A DNA stretch of 64,000 nt, from assembly GCA_965237405.1 (NCBI GenBank), contig OZ250139.1:1-64000 (forward strand). Reading direction: 5' to 3'. The notes below the pieces were generated by a model. It searched no databases and was not told the origin of the DNA. It worked only from the letters and a program-made list of their open reading frames with translations. Origin of the DNA: CAUZIB01 sp963663925. GTDB lineage: Bacteria; Acidobacteriota; Vicinamibacteria; Vicinamibacterales; UBA8438. Positions 28,513-37,879 of this stretch are shown piece by piece; position 1 is the first letter of the stretch, and every line of letters starts with the position of its first letter. Made by a program: the position numbers and the translations under genes.

Positions 28513-31500
28513 TTAGAACGTTGGCGTGCCAATTAGCTCTGCGAATTCAGGCTCGCGGGATTCCGCGCGCGCGAGCGCCTCAGCCTGGAGCACGCGTTTG
28601 TAATCGGTCGGCATGACTTTGACGAACTGAACGCGGAACAAATCCCATTGGTCGAGTACCCACGCGGCGCGAGTGCTTGCGGTCAGATCGAGGTGCCGCT
28701 GAACGAGCGCGCGAACGAACGAAGCGTCGTCATCGTTCATGGCTTCGAGTTCGACCATCCCCAGGTTGCACCGGCGCGCGAAGTTGCCCGGTGTGTCCAG
28801 GACGTACGCAATGCCGCCGCTCATTCCGGCTGCGAAGTTCCGGCCGGTGGGTCCTAGGATGACGGCGCGTCCGCCGGTCATGTATTCGCATCCGTGATCA
28901 CCGATGCCCTCGACCACCGCGTGAGCTCCGCTGTTTCGGACACAAAAGCGCTCTCCGGCAATCCCACGAACGAACGCCTCACCACGGGTTGCACCGTAAA
29001 GAGCCACGTTGCCGATGATGATATTGTCCTCGGCGACGAACGTTGATTGCTCCGACGGATGAATGATCAGCTTACCGCCCGACAATCCCTTTCCGAAGTA
29101 GTCGTTCGCATCTCCGATGATCCGCATGGTGATACCAGGCGGGACGAATGCGGCAAAGCTCTGCCCCGCCGAACCTCGGAACGTGATGCCAATCGTGTCT
29201 TCGGGAAGGCCGGTGCCACCCCAACGCGAGGTTAGCTCGTATCCCATCATCGTTCCCACGGTTCGGTTGACGTTGCGAATCGGCAGCTCGAACGTCACAG
29301 GTGTTCCGTCATCCAGTGCAGCACGCGAGCGACGGATCAGCTCGTTGTCAAGCGCCTTGTCGAGGCCGTGGTCTTGAGCCTGGATGCACCGGCGTCCGAC
29401 ATCAGCCGCGACATTAGGTTGATGGAGGATGGCCGACAGGTCGAGGCCGCGCGCCTTCCAGTGGTCAAGTGCGACTTCCACGTTGAGCAGATCGGAACGA
29501 CCGATCATTTCGTCCATTGTACGCACTCCCAGCGAGGCCATCAGTTCCCGCACTTCTTCAGCGACGAACCGGAAAAAGTTCTCGACGAACTCCGGTTTGC
29601 CGGTGAACCGCTTGCGGAGCTCTGGGTTCTGTGTGGCCACGCCCACTGGACACGTGTCGAGGTGGCACACCCGCATCATGATGCACCCGGACACCACCAG
29701 GGGTGCGGTAGAGAAGCCGTACTCCTCCGCGCCGAGCAGCGCCGCGATGACCACATCACGACCGGTCTTCATCTGTCCGTCGACCTGGACGACGATACGG
29801 TCGCGAAGATTGTTGAGCACCAGGACCTGCTGGGTTTCGGCCAAGCCTAACTCCCACGGGACGCCGGCGTGCTTGATGCTAGTAAGCGGTGACGCACCCG
29901 TACCCCCGTCGTGGCCTGAAATGAGCACGACGTCCGAGTGGGCCTTCGACACTCCGGCGGCCACGGTGCCCACGCCAACCTCAGCGACGAGCTTGACGTT
30001 AACGCGAGCCTTTGGGTTCGCGTTCTTGAGGTCGTGAATCAGCTGGGCGAGGTCTTCGATCGAGTAGATGTCGTGGTGCGGTGGCGGCGATATCAATCCC
30101 ACCCCGGGTGTCGAATAGCGCACCTTTGCGATCCACGGATAGACCTTGAATCCCGGCAACTGACCGCCTTCGCCAGGTTTGGCCCCCTGGGCCATCTTGA
30201 TTTGCAGGTCGTCCGCGTTGACCAGATACGTGCTCGTCACACCGAACCGTCCCGACGCGACCTGCTTGATGGCGCTCCGACGAAGATCGCCATTTGCGTC
30301 GGGCGTGAACCGCGCCTCGTCTTCGCCGCCCTCGCCGGTATTGGACTTGCCGCCGAGCCGGTTCATTGCGATCGCAAGGGTTTCATGCGCCTCGGCGCTG
30401 ATCGAGCCGTATGACATCGCGCCGGTCGCAAAGCGCTTCAAGAGCGCCTCAACCGGCTCGACTTCTTCGATCGGTATCGGACCAAGCGGCGACTTAAACG
30501 TGAACAGACCACGGAGGGTCGCTCGCTGACGGCTCTGATCGTTGACGAGCGCGGCGTACTCTCGGTATACGTCGTACTGACCGCTTCGGGACGCGTGTTG
30601 CAGCTTGAAGACGGTTTCGGGGTTAAAGAGGTGGTACTCGCCATCTCGTCGCCACTGGTACTCGCCACCGGTGTTGAGCTCATCGTCGTCATATCCCCGT
30701 TCGGGGAATCCGGCAGCATGCCGCCGAACCGTCTCTTCAGCCACCGTATCGATCCCAATGCCTCCGATTCGCGAGGCCGTCCAGGTGAAGTACCGATCCA
30801 CGAAGGTCTTATCGAGTCCAACGGCCTCGAAAATCTGTGCTCCTCGGTAGCCCTGAAGTGTCGAGATTCCCATCTTCGACATGACCTTGAGCACTCCTTT
30901 GGTGCATGCCTTGATGTAGGAACGAATGGCCGTCTTGAGGTGGATGTCACCCAACTCGCCTTCGAGGATGAGGTCCTCGAGCGTCTCGAACGCGAGATAA
31001 GGGTTGATCGCCGCCGCGCCGTATCCGAGGAGCAGCGCCATGTGATGCACCTCCCGCGCTTCGCCGGATTCGATGATTAAAGCGCATCTCGTGCGGGTTC
31101 CTTCGCGTACCAAGTGGTGGTGGACGCCGGCTGTTGCCAGCAGGCTCGGGATCGGCGCATGGGCCGCGTTGACCCCGCGGTCGGATAGCACGAGAAGCGT
31201 GCACCCTTCCGCAACCGCCGTGCTGGCCTTCTGGCAAAGCTGATCCATGGCCTGTTCGAGACCCGCGGAACCTTCGCTGGGGGTAAACAGCATCGGGAGC
31301 GTCACCGATCGATATGCCGGATCTGTCACCTGTCGAAGCGTGGCGAGCTGCTCGTTGTCGATAACCGGGTCGTCGATCTTGATGTGGTGGCACGACGCCG
31401 GTTCTGGGGCGAGCAGGTTACGTTCGGATCCGAGTGTTGACCCCATGTCTGTGACCAGCTCCTCGCGGATCGCGTCGAGCGGGGGATTGGTGACCTGGGC

Positions 31501-33102
31501 GAACAGCTGCTGGAAGTAGTCGTAGAGCAGGCGCGGCCGATCGGACAGCACGGCGAGCGCGGTGTCGGTACCCATTGACCCGATCGGTTCCGCGCCGTTT
31601 TTCGCCATCGGAGCCATGAGAATCCCCAAATCCTCTATCGTGTAACCAAACGCCAGTTGTCGACGCCGGACCGTTTCGTGGGTGGGCGGTGGCGTGTAGG
31701 GTGCCGGTGGGAGATCGTCGATGTGCACCAACTCGCGCTCGAGCCACGCACTATATGGTTGGGCAGCTGCAAGCTCTGACTTGATCTCTTCATCGTCGAT
31801 GATCCGGCCCTGTGCCGTGTCCACGAGGAAGATCCGTCCGGGATGGAGACGCTCCTTCACCAAGACGTTCTCCGGCGGGATGTCGAGCACGCCAACTTCC
31901 GAGGCCATGACCACCATGTCGTCCTTGGTCACGTAGTACCGCGAAGGGCGCAGACCGTTGCGGTCGAGCACTGCCCCGATCACCGTACCGTCCGTGAATG
32001 CGATTGATGCGGGGCCGTCCCACGGTTCCATCAATGTGGAGTGGTACTCGTAGAATGCGCGCCGGGCCGGGTCTATCGATTCATGGTTGCGCCACGGTTC
32101 CGGAATCATCATCAGGATTGCGTGCGCAATAGGCCGCCCCGTCAAGACGAGGAACTCCAGCACGTTGTCAAACGTGGCGGTGTCACTTTGTCCCTCTGGG
32201 ATGACGGGAAAGAGCTTCTGCAGGTCTTCGCCGAACGCGTCCGACTGGCACAATGCCTCGCGCGCTCGCATCCAGTTGATGTTGCCCCGCAGCGTGTTGA
32301 TCTCGCCATTGTGAGCGATGTATCGGTAGGGGTGCGCGAGCGGCCACGACGGAAATGTGTTGGTCGAGAATCGCTGGTGAACGAGTGCCAAGGCCGATTC
32401 GACTAACGGGTCGGTGAGGTCGGGAAACATCTGCTCGACCTGATCGGCGATTAGCATGCCCTTGTAGACGATCGTGTTGGACGACAGGCTCGCGATGTAA
32501 AAGAGACTGTCCTGATGAAGCGGCAACGCGTTGACCGCCCGGTCGACGCGCTTGCGGATTACATAGAGCTTCCGTTCAAAGCGAGCGTGCGCGTGCGGAT
32601 GACTAGTCAGGGCCTCGATGTGGCCGATGAAGATCTGCCGGATTACGGGCTCGCCGCTTTTCGCGGTCTCGCCGATGGCTGAGTCGTCCGTAGGGACATC
32701 GCGCCACCCGAGGACGCGTTGACCCTCTTCGGCCGCAATGTGGGTAAACAGATCCTGAATGCGGCTTCGCTCATCAGGGTCGCGTGGTAGAAACACCATA
32801 CCCACCCCGTACGCACCCGGCTCGGGCAAGTGAATGCCGAGGCGATCAGCCTCCTTCTGGAAGAAGCGATGTGGCAGCTGTAGCAGGATCCCGGCGCCGT
32901 CGCCGGTGTTGGCTTCACAGCCGCATGCTCCGCGGTGCAATAAATTGATGGCGACTTCGATCGCCTGCTGAACCAGCTTGTGAGACCGCCGGCCCTTGAT
33001 GTTAACAACGAAGCCGACACCGCACGAGTCGTGCTCGTGACTCGGATGGTACAAACCTTCAGCACCCGGCGCGGACCGCCGCGACGCCGGGTTTTCGGTC
33101 AT
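28513..33102 (-). CDS. gltB: Glutamate synthase large subunit
   Basis: GltB hydrolyses glutamine and reduces 2-oxoglutarate to give two glutamates. The 1529 residues begin with a 26-residue propeptide before the catalytic Cys27 of the class II amidotransferase (HEHDSCGVGFVVN). A central domain, an FMN synthase domain (ISGHDGGTGASPLTSIKHAG) and the 3Fe-4S cluster VCHLDTCPVGVATQNPE follow. The C-terminal beta-helix is glycine-rich (GKGLSGGKLIIHP). The start overlaps the upstream LysR-type gene by four bases (ATGA). The frame is fully intact over 4.6 kb, which argues against high indel error in this assembly. Confidence 0.97.
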   Translation of the reverse strand: MTENPASRRSAPGAEGLYHPSHEHDSCGVGFVVNIKGRRSHKLVQQAIEVAINLLHRGACGCEANTGDGAGILLQLPHRFFQKEADRLGIHLPEPGAYGVGMVFLPRDPDERSRIQDLFTHIAAEEGQRVLGWRDVPTDDSAIGETAKSGEPVIRQIFIGHIEALTSHPHAHARFERKLYVIRKRVDRAVNALPLHQDSLFYIASLSSNTIVYKGMLIADQVEQMFPDLTDPLVESALALVHQRFSTNTFPSWPLAHPYRYIAHNGEINTLRGNINWMRAREALCQSDAFGEDLQKLFPVIPEGQSDTATFDNVLEFLVLTGRPIAHAILMMIPEPWRNHESIDPARRAFYEYHSTLMEPWDGPASIAFTDGTVIGAVLDRNGLRPSRYYVTKDDMVVMASEVGVLDIPPENVLVKERLHPGRIFLVDTAQGRIIDDEEIKSELAAAQPYSAWLERELVHIDDLPPAPYTPPPTHETVRRRQLAFGYTIEDLGILMAPMAKNGAEPIGSMGTDTALAVLSDRPRLLYDYFQQLFAQVTNPPLDAIREELVTDMGSTLGSERNLLAPEPASCHHIKIDDPVIDNEQLATLRQVTDPAYRSVTLPMLFTPSEGSAGLEQAMDQLCQKASTAVAEGCTLLVLSDRGVNAAHAPIPSLLATAGVHHHLVREGTRTRCALIIESGEAREVHHMALLLGYGAAAINPYLAFETLEDLILEGELGDIHLKTAIRSYIKACTKGVLKVMSKMGISTLQGYRGAQIFEAVGLDKTFVDRYFTWTASRIGGIGIDTVAEETVRRHAAGFPERGYDDDELNTGGEYQWRRDGEYHLFNPETVFKLQHASRSGQYDVYREYAALVNDQSRQRATLRGLFTFKSPLGPIPIEEVEPVEALLKRFATGAMSYGSISAEAHETLAIAMNRLGGKSNTGEGGEDEARFTPDANGDLRRSAIKQVASGRFGVTSTYLVNADDLQIKMAQGAKPGEGGQLPGFKVYPWIAKVRYSTPGVGLISPPPHHDIYSIEDLAQLIHDLKNANPKARVNVKLVAEVGVGTVAAGVSKAHSDVVLISGHDGGTGASPLTSIKHAGVPWELGLAETQQVLVLNNLRDRIVVQVDGQMKTGRDVVIAALLGAEEYGFSTAPLVVSGCIMMRVCHLDTCPVGVATQNPELRKRFTGKPEFVENFFRFVAEEVRELMASLGVRTMDEMIGRSDLLNVEVALDHWKARGLDLSAILHQPNVAADVGRRCIQAQDHGLDKALDNELIRRSRAALDDGTPVTFELPIRNVNRTVGTMMGYELTSRWGGTGLPEDTIGITFRGSAGQSFAAFVPPGITMRIIGDANDYFGKGLSGGKLIIHPSEQSTFVAEDNIIIGNVALYGATRGEAFVRGIAGERFCVRNSGAHAVVEGIGDHGCEYMTGGRAVILGPTGRNFAAGMSGGIAYVLDTPGNFARRCNLGMVELEAMNDDDASFVRALVQRHLDLTASTRAAWVLDQWDLFRVQFVKVMPTDYKRVLQAEALARAESREPEFAELIGTPTF

Positions 33103-34064
33103 ATAGCCGCTCCGATCTTTGGCTCGGCAGGTGTCGATCCACCAGCCCGATCCTCGGGTCGAACGGCGCGTTCTGCCAGGAGCACGGTGATGAACGCGGT
33201 GACCGCCGGGTTCAGCCGTCGTTTCCGACGCCGAATGATGCTCATTGGCCGGACCGGGGGAGTGTCGTTCCCAACTCGTCGAAGTGGCACTTTGACGAGC
33301 GTCTGCCGGTCAACCTCACGTTGGAGTGTCGGCTCCGGGAGAATAGCAACACCCGCGCCGTCCTCGATGGCTTGCTTTATGTTTTCTATGCTGTCAAAGG
33401 CCGCGGCGACCTTGACCTCGACGTCGTTGCGACGAAGATATCTGTCGATCTCGCGCCGAACCGGTAATCCCCGGTCGAACGCAATAAACGATTCACCGGA
33501 CAGGGCTGAAGGCGTTACTCCGGTTGTCGCTGCCGCAGCAAAGCAGTGGCTAGGTAGGCACGCGATGACCATCGGCTGGTCCACCCACGGGATAACCGTT
33601 AGTTCACGGCCTGGGTTCGCGAAGGAAAGGAGCCCCAGGTCGCACTGGTCCGCGAGTACCTGTTCGTACACCTGATCGGGGTGCATGTACGCAACATCCA
33701 CGTCAACATCGGGCAGCGACTCCCGAAGCCAATCGATGTACAAGCTCAGATCGTGGAGATGCACGGAGTAGATCGTAGCCAACCGAATCCGATAGCCGGA
33801 CGGATGCTGTCGACGTCGGATCGTGTCCTCAACCTCGTGGTAGCGGTCAACGAGCTCCTGGCAGCCTTTGAAGAAGAGCTTCCCGTCGGTTGTGAGGCGC
33901 CAGGGTCGCTTCGAACGGTCGATGAGCTGGGTTCCGAGCCGCCGCTCCAAGTGGTGAACCGCTTGGCTCGCGGCCGACTGGCTCACATCGTTCGCCGCTG
34001 CACCGCGTGAAAAGCTATGATGCCGAACGATGTCACAGAAGATGCTCAGAGTCTCCAGGTGCAT
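33099..34064 (-). CDS. LysR-family transcriptional regulator
   Basis: The 321-residue regulator has an N-terminal winged helix (FSRGAAANDVSQSAASQAVH) and a periplasmic-binding-like effector domain (YRIRLATIYSVHLHDLSLYI). Its stop overlaps the gltB start, so it is co-transcribed with and probably translationally coupled to gltBD. By position it is analogous to GltC, the LysR activator of glutamate synthase in Bacillus, but in that case the genes are divergent. The effector is unknown; sulfur or nitrogen metabolites are both possible because the sulfate-reduction operon lies directly upstream. Confidence 0.9.
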   Translation of the reverse strand: MHLETLSIFCDIVRHHSFSRGAAANDVSQSAASQAVHHLERRLGTQLIDRSKRPWRLTTDGKLFFKGCQELVDRYHEVEDTIRRRQHPSGYRIRLATIYSVHLHDLSLYIDWLRESLPDVDVDVAYMHPDQVYEQVLADQCDLGLLSFANPGRELTVIPWVDQPMVIACLPSHCFAAAATTGVTPSALSGESFIAFDRGLPVRREIDRYLRRNDVEVKVAAAFDSIENIKQAIEDGAGVAILPEPTLQREVDRQTLVKVPLRRVGNDTPPVRPMSIIRRRKRRLNPAVTAFITVLLAERAVRPEDRAGGSTPAEPKIGAAI

Positions 34065-34149
34065 GGGCCCGAAACTGTATCACAGAATAGCTAATAGGAA
34101 GAACATCTTATATAAGTAAATCAAATACAGTGGGAATGGTTCGTAGTCG
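34065..34149 (-). promoter_or_regulatory. AT-rich control region of the LysR-gltBD operon
   Basis: This stretch is unusually AT-rich for the window. On the minus strand ACTGTAT and ATACAGT form a perfect 7-base inverted repeat about 48 bases apart, and CTTATATAAG is a 10-bp palindrome between them. LysR regulators often bind T-N11-A sites in such regions, so autoregulation is plausible. No single -35/-10 pair stands out. Confidence 0.3.
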
Positions 34150-34167
34150 ATCGAGCTTTCGCTCGAT
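34150..34167 (-). terminator. Hairpin at the end of the sulfate-reduction operon
   Basis: ATCGAGC and GCTCGAT form a perfect 7-bp stem around a 4-base loop, about 20 bases after the last gene of the cys operon. No T-tract follows on the minus strand, so it may stabilise the 3' end or terminate weakly rather than act as a strong intrinsic terminator. Confidence 0.3.
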
Positions 34168-34185
34168 TGGGTGCTCTTGAACTAC

Positions 34186-34797
34186 CTAGCTTGATGGCTG
34201 TGACGACGCGCGTTCGATTAAAGTTGCGGTCGAAAGCGGGTCAGGATGCGTCACGGTGAACGTTATGCTGTTCCGGGAGACGGCATCAACCGAGAGACCG
34301 TAGCTGTGGTCTGGAAAGAGACGGTTTGCCACGGTGCGGATAGTCGGGCGGGTCATTTCGTCAGAGACCTGGCCGGAGGGCGCGAGCAACCGGTCGTTCG
34401 GCATAAACGCAAGTTCGTTGCCGAGGAATGTCACCCTGCCGCCGAGCTCGGCGGCGGATTCGAGGAGCTGCCCTGCGGTCGCAACGGTGCGAACGACGCC
34501 TAGGAGCCGATCAGCAAGTAGGCCAGCTGGGGCTCGCTTCAGTGTGTACATGAGGCCCAGTCTTCCCCCGCCGTCATCTACCGAGAGGTTTCCCTCGTGT
34601 CCGACCAGCACCACCTTCGGTCCGTTGACGAGGTGTGTGTAGTCGGCGACATCGATGAGCAGCCCGTCCAGTGCCTTGGTCTGAATCCAGCGGTGGAAGA
34701 TCGGAATGCACGCACGACCATCCAGCTCGACGTCCGGGCCGACAAAGATCTTCACCCCGAAGCGATGTAGTTTGTCGGCCGCTTGGCCCATCTTCAT
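34186..34797 (-). CDS. Conserved unknown protein of the sulfite-reductase operon
   Basis: I do not recognise a named family with certainty. The 203-residue soluble protein has a conserved-looking core PIFHRWIQTKALDGLLIDVA, then VVLVGHEGNLSVDDGGGRLG and LGLMYTLKRAP. The first part resembles short unknown proteins found beside sulfite or nitrite reductases in other bacteria. There are no Cys clusters, signal peptide or membrane helix. The start overlaps the sulfite reductase stop by four bases (ATGA), so the two proteins are probably made together. A role in assembly or electron supply of the reductase is a guess. Confidence 0.75.
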   Translation of the reverse strand: MKMGQAADKLHRFGVKIFVGPDVELDGRACIPIFHRWIQTKALDGLLIDVADYTHLVNGPKVVLVGHEGNLSVDDGGGRLGLMYTLKRAPAGLLADRLLGVVRTVATAGQLLESAAELGGRVTFLGNELAFMPNDRLLAPSGQVSDEMTRPTIRTVANRLFPDHSYGLSVDAVSRNSITFTVTHPDPLSTATLIERASSQPSS

Positions 34798-37091
34798 TGG
34801 GGTGAGGCCGTCTTAGTCGAGGGAGCGGAAGGCACGGGGGGTACGCTCCGCGCCGCCAAGCGCGCCTGACATGCGTGACTGGCCTCCAAGAACAGCTGGG
34901 CCTCCTCGATGAGCTGCCTCGCCGCCTCAGCTGTTGTCGCTTGGGCTGACGTCTTGTGACGTCTGAAGAGATACATCGCGAACTTGCCGCCAGCGTACTT
35001 GTCGAAGAACAGCTGTGTGTCAAAGAATCGCTTCTTGAACTCGCTGACGATTTGGCCCGGGTCGTCTGTGATGTCGATGAACTCCGTCTTGATGAGACCT
35101 TTCGCCGCGAGCAACATGGCCTTGTAGGCAAGCTCATCCGCGTTGTCGTAGTGTTCGGACTCCAGCTCGATTTGTGCTTCGAACACCTGTGCCTCGGCGG
35201 CGGCGAGATCGAACTCGGTAAGCGATACGATCTCACCCGCACATTCGCCCACGCCCATGTCGCCAAGGGTGAACTCTCGCGGATCCCCCCAGTCGGAGTA
35301 GTACGCTGGGTCCTGTTCGTGAGAGGGAACCGAGGTAAGATCTGCCAGCATCTCCCTTAACGCCCTCTTGCCAAGGCGCTCAGTGAACGCTTGGAAGGAC
35401 TCTTCCGAACGACGTTCCTTGACAAACATGTCGGTGATTCGCCGGATCGCTTCGGGAATCCGTTTCGATGGGATGGCAACGACGGCCAGGCCGTAAGCGC
35501 CGGCGTTCTGAACCCACTGGCCGCCAAGGACGACCTGGAAATGCGGCACATTGTATCCATCGATCGTACGACTTACGCCGTAGAACCCCAGATCGGCAAT
35601 GTGATGCTGCCCACACGAGTTGAAGCACCCGCTCGTCTTGATCCGGAGTCCCTCGATCCCGGGGTCGAGGTCGCCGTCGTGTACCGACAGCGTCGTCTGA
35701 AGCTGCGCGGCGAGGCCGCGCGACGACGCGATGCCGAGCTTGCAGGTATCGGTGCCTGGGCACGCCGTGATGTCAGCGATCGTGCCCGCGCCGGCCGCAC
35801 CTAGTCCTGCCGCGCTCAGGTCACGGTAGAGTTCCGCCAGATCGGCCTCGCGGACCCACCGCAGCACGATGTTCTGCTCGACCGTGGTCCGGACGGTGTC
35901 GCCGACATAGCGCCGTGCGATATCTGCGAGGGTGCGCATCTGTCGCGCGGTCAAATCTCCGAGCGGCAATGCTATTGTCGCGACCGCATAGCCGCTTTGA
36001 CGCTGGCGGTACGCGTTCGTTCGCCGCCATCGCTCGAATCCGTCTGGGACCGCATCGCCCGCCAGCGGCGGCGCAGGCTTGAGTGGTGTTTCGATGAGCT
36101 CGTCGACGCTCGCCAAGTGAGCGGTCCAGCGCGGATCAGGCGACAACATGAGCCGCTCCTTGAGCACCAGTCGCTTAAACTCTTCGATGCCCAGTTGTGC
36201 AACGAGAAATTTGATCCGCGCCCGAGCCCTATTCTTCTTCTCCCCGAGTCTAGCGAAGACCCTCGCCATCGACTGCGCGATCGGTAAGAGCTCTGCTTCG
36301 GGTAGGAACGTGTCGAACAGTTTAGCCTGGTGAGGCACGGCTCCCAATCCGCCACCGACGTAGGTCTCGAAGCCCCGGCGCTCGATGCCGTTGACGACGC
36401 GCGTCTTGGCGATGAACCCGAGATCGTGCATGCTCACGAGTCCGCAGGCATGTTCCGAGCAACCCGAGAACGCCACCTTGAACTTGCGTCCGAAGTCCTG
36501 CGTGTCTGGATGCCCGAGGAGAAACCGCATGCACGCCTTCGCGTGGGGCGTGACGTCGAACGTTTCGTCCCGGCACACCCCGGAGAGCGGGCACGCGGTG
36601 ACGTTGCGGACAGCGTTACCGCACGCTTCCCGCGTCGTGATGCCAACGCCGGCAAGTCGTCGCATGAGGTCTGGCGTGTCGTCGATGTGGACGTAGTGCA
36701 GCTGGACGTCTTGACGAGTGGTTATGTGGCAGACCTCGTCGCTGTATTCTTCTGCGAGATCCGCCAGCACGTCCATCTGGTCTGGGGTGAGGCCTCCGAA
36801 CGGAATCTTAATCCGCATCATTCCCGGTGCGTCCCAGACGGTATCGGGGCCCTTGGTCAGGCCGTTTGACGGAAACTCAAGTGCCTTAGCGCCGGTTCCA
36901 TCGTTCCGCTGGCCATTGTCGTATCGCTGTCCGTACACACCCCGGCGCAGTCGAGTTTCCGCGAACACCTTTTCGCCGATCTTGCCCTGACGCCGGAGCG
37001 CGATCTGACTCTCAAATGTCTCGATCTCTTCTGCGAGATCCGTTGGCATCCGTTCGGCGAGGACCTGTTTCCAACTCAATTTATCTTTCAT
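34794..37091 (-). CDS. Siroheme sulfite (or nitrite) reductase with extra C-terminal domain
   Basis: The first 610 residues are a siroheme/4Fe-4S reductase with two ferredoxin-like/siroheme half-repeats. The first shows CGNAVRNVTACPLSGVCRDE. The cluster ligands are in ITACPGTDTCKLG and KTSGCFNSCGQHHIADLG. Six-electron reduction of sulfite to sulfide is the likely role because cysH and siroheme genes precede it; nitrite reduction cannot be excluded from sequence alone. The last 130 residues (from about 640) are an added helical domain (AAAEAQVFEAQIELESEHYD, KFAMYLFRRHK) resembling HEPN-type bundles, making the protein 765 residues instead of about 570. Both ends overlap neighbours by ATGA. Confidence 0.9.
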   Translation of the reverse strand: MKDKLSWKQVLAERMPTDLAEEIETFESQIALRRQGKIGEKVFAETRLRRGVYGQRYDNGQRNDGTGAKALEFPSNGLTKGPDTVWDAPGMMRIKIPFGGLTPDQMDVLADLAEEYSDEVCHITTRQDVQLHYVHIDDTPDLMRRLAGVGITTREACGNAVRNVTACPLSGVCRDETFDVTPHAKACMRFLLGHPDTQDFGRKFKVAFSGCSEHACGLVSMHDLGFIAKTRVVNGIERRGFETYVGGGLGAVPHQAKLFDTFLPEAELLPIAQSMARVFARLGEKKNRARARIKFLVAQLGIEEFKRLVLKERLMLSPDPRWTAHLASVDELIETPLKPAPPLAGDAVPDGFERWRRTNAYRQRQSGYAVATIALPLGDLTARQMRTLADIARRYVGDTVRTTVEQNIVLRWVREADLAELYRDLSAAGLGAAGAGTIADITACPGTDTCKLGIASSRGLAAQLQTTLSVHDGDLDPGIEGLRIKTSGCFNSCGQHHIADLGFYGVSRTIDGYNVPHFQVVLGGQWVQNAGAYGLAVVAIPSKRIPEAIRRITDMFVKERRSEESFQAFTERLGKRALREMLADLTSVPSHEQDPAYYSDWGDPREFTLGDMGVGECAGEIVSLTEFDLAAAEAQVFEAQIELESEHYDNADELAYKAMLLAAKGLIKTEFIDITDDPGQIVSEFKKRFFDTQLFFDKYAGGKFAMYLFRRHKTSAQATTAEAARQLIEEAQLFLEASHACQARLAARSVPPVPSAPSTKTASPQ

Positions 37092-37879
37092 CTGTGTCGA
37101 CCGAACTCGATCGCCTCGACCTCGCAGTCCGTCTGCTTGTGGCTCAACTCGGGTCGGCGCAGTCCCACGGTGTTGCCGATAATGATGGTGCCCGGCGCGT
37201 GATTCCGATTGTCAAGGTCGGCGGATCCGAGGTCGGCGAGGCACCCAGTCCACACTCGCATGCTGGGTGTGCCGGCCGCCACAACTACCGCTGCTGGGGT
37301 CTGAGGAGACCAGCCTTGACAGACGAGCCGGTCGGCAATTCGTGAGCGCGACGCTAGCCCCATGAGGACGACAAGCGTGAGTGATTGCGGCGAAACGTCG
37401 TCGAGAATCGGTCCAAACACGACCTCGGAATGACCCGATACGACCAGAAAACCAGAGGCGACACCTCTGTGGGTCAATGGTATGCCGGCTAGGTCCGGTG
37501 CCGCTACGGCATTTGTAATGCCAGGAACAATTTCGATTGGCACACCCGCGTTCGCGAGACTTATGGCCTCTTCGCCACCGCGTCCCAAGACAAACGGGTC
37601 TCCGCACTTCAGTCGGACGACGTATTTTCCCCGCACGGCACTGCGGATCATCAGCCGGTCGATGGTCGGTTGATCAAATGCCGGTCGGCCGGCGCGCTTC
37701 CCGACGCAAAAGCGTTGCGCCTTCGCTGCAATTGAAACGATTGCCGGAGCGACGAGCGCGTCGTACAGCACAAGGTCCGCAGTCTGCAGCCGGCTGACTG
37801 CCCTGACGGTCAAAAGCTCGGGATCGCCCGGTCCCGCGCCGACCAGTGAAACAAATCCAGTCATTTTCTTGAGCATCAA
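37088..37879 (-). CDS. cobA: Uroporphyrinogen-III C-methyltransferase
   Basis: The enzyme methylates uroporphyrinogen III twice to give precorrin-2, the siroheme precursor. The 263 residues show VSLVGAGPGDPELLTVRA at the N terminus, then VVRLKCGDPFVLGRGGEE and the loop GITNAVAAPDLAGIPLTHRG, all typical of the SUMT family. An internal Met six codons in (MTGF) is an alternative start. It is linked by four-base overlaps to the dehydrogenase gene before it and the sulfite reductase after it. The product supplies siroheme for that reductase; it could also feed cobalamin synthesis. Confidence 0.94.
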   Translation of the reverse strand: MMLKKMTGFVSLVGAGPGDPELLTVRAVSRLQTADLVLYDALVAPAIVSIAAKAQRFCVGKRAGRPAFDQPTIDRLMIRSAVRGKYVVRLKCGDPFVLGRGGEEAISLANAGVPIEIVPGITNAVAAPDLAGIPLTHRGVASGFLVVSGHSEVVFGPILDDVSPQSLTLVVLMGLASRSRIADRLVCQGWSPQTPAAVVVAAGTPSMRVWTGCLADLGSADLDNRNHAPGTIIIGNTVGLRRPELSHKQTDCEVEAIEFGRHR

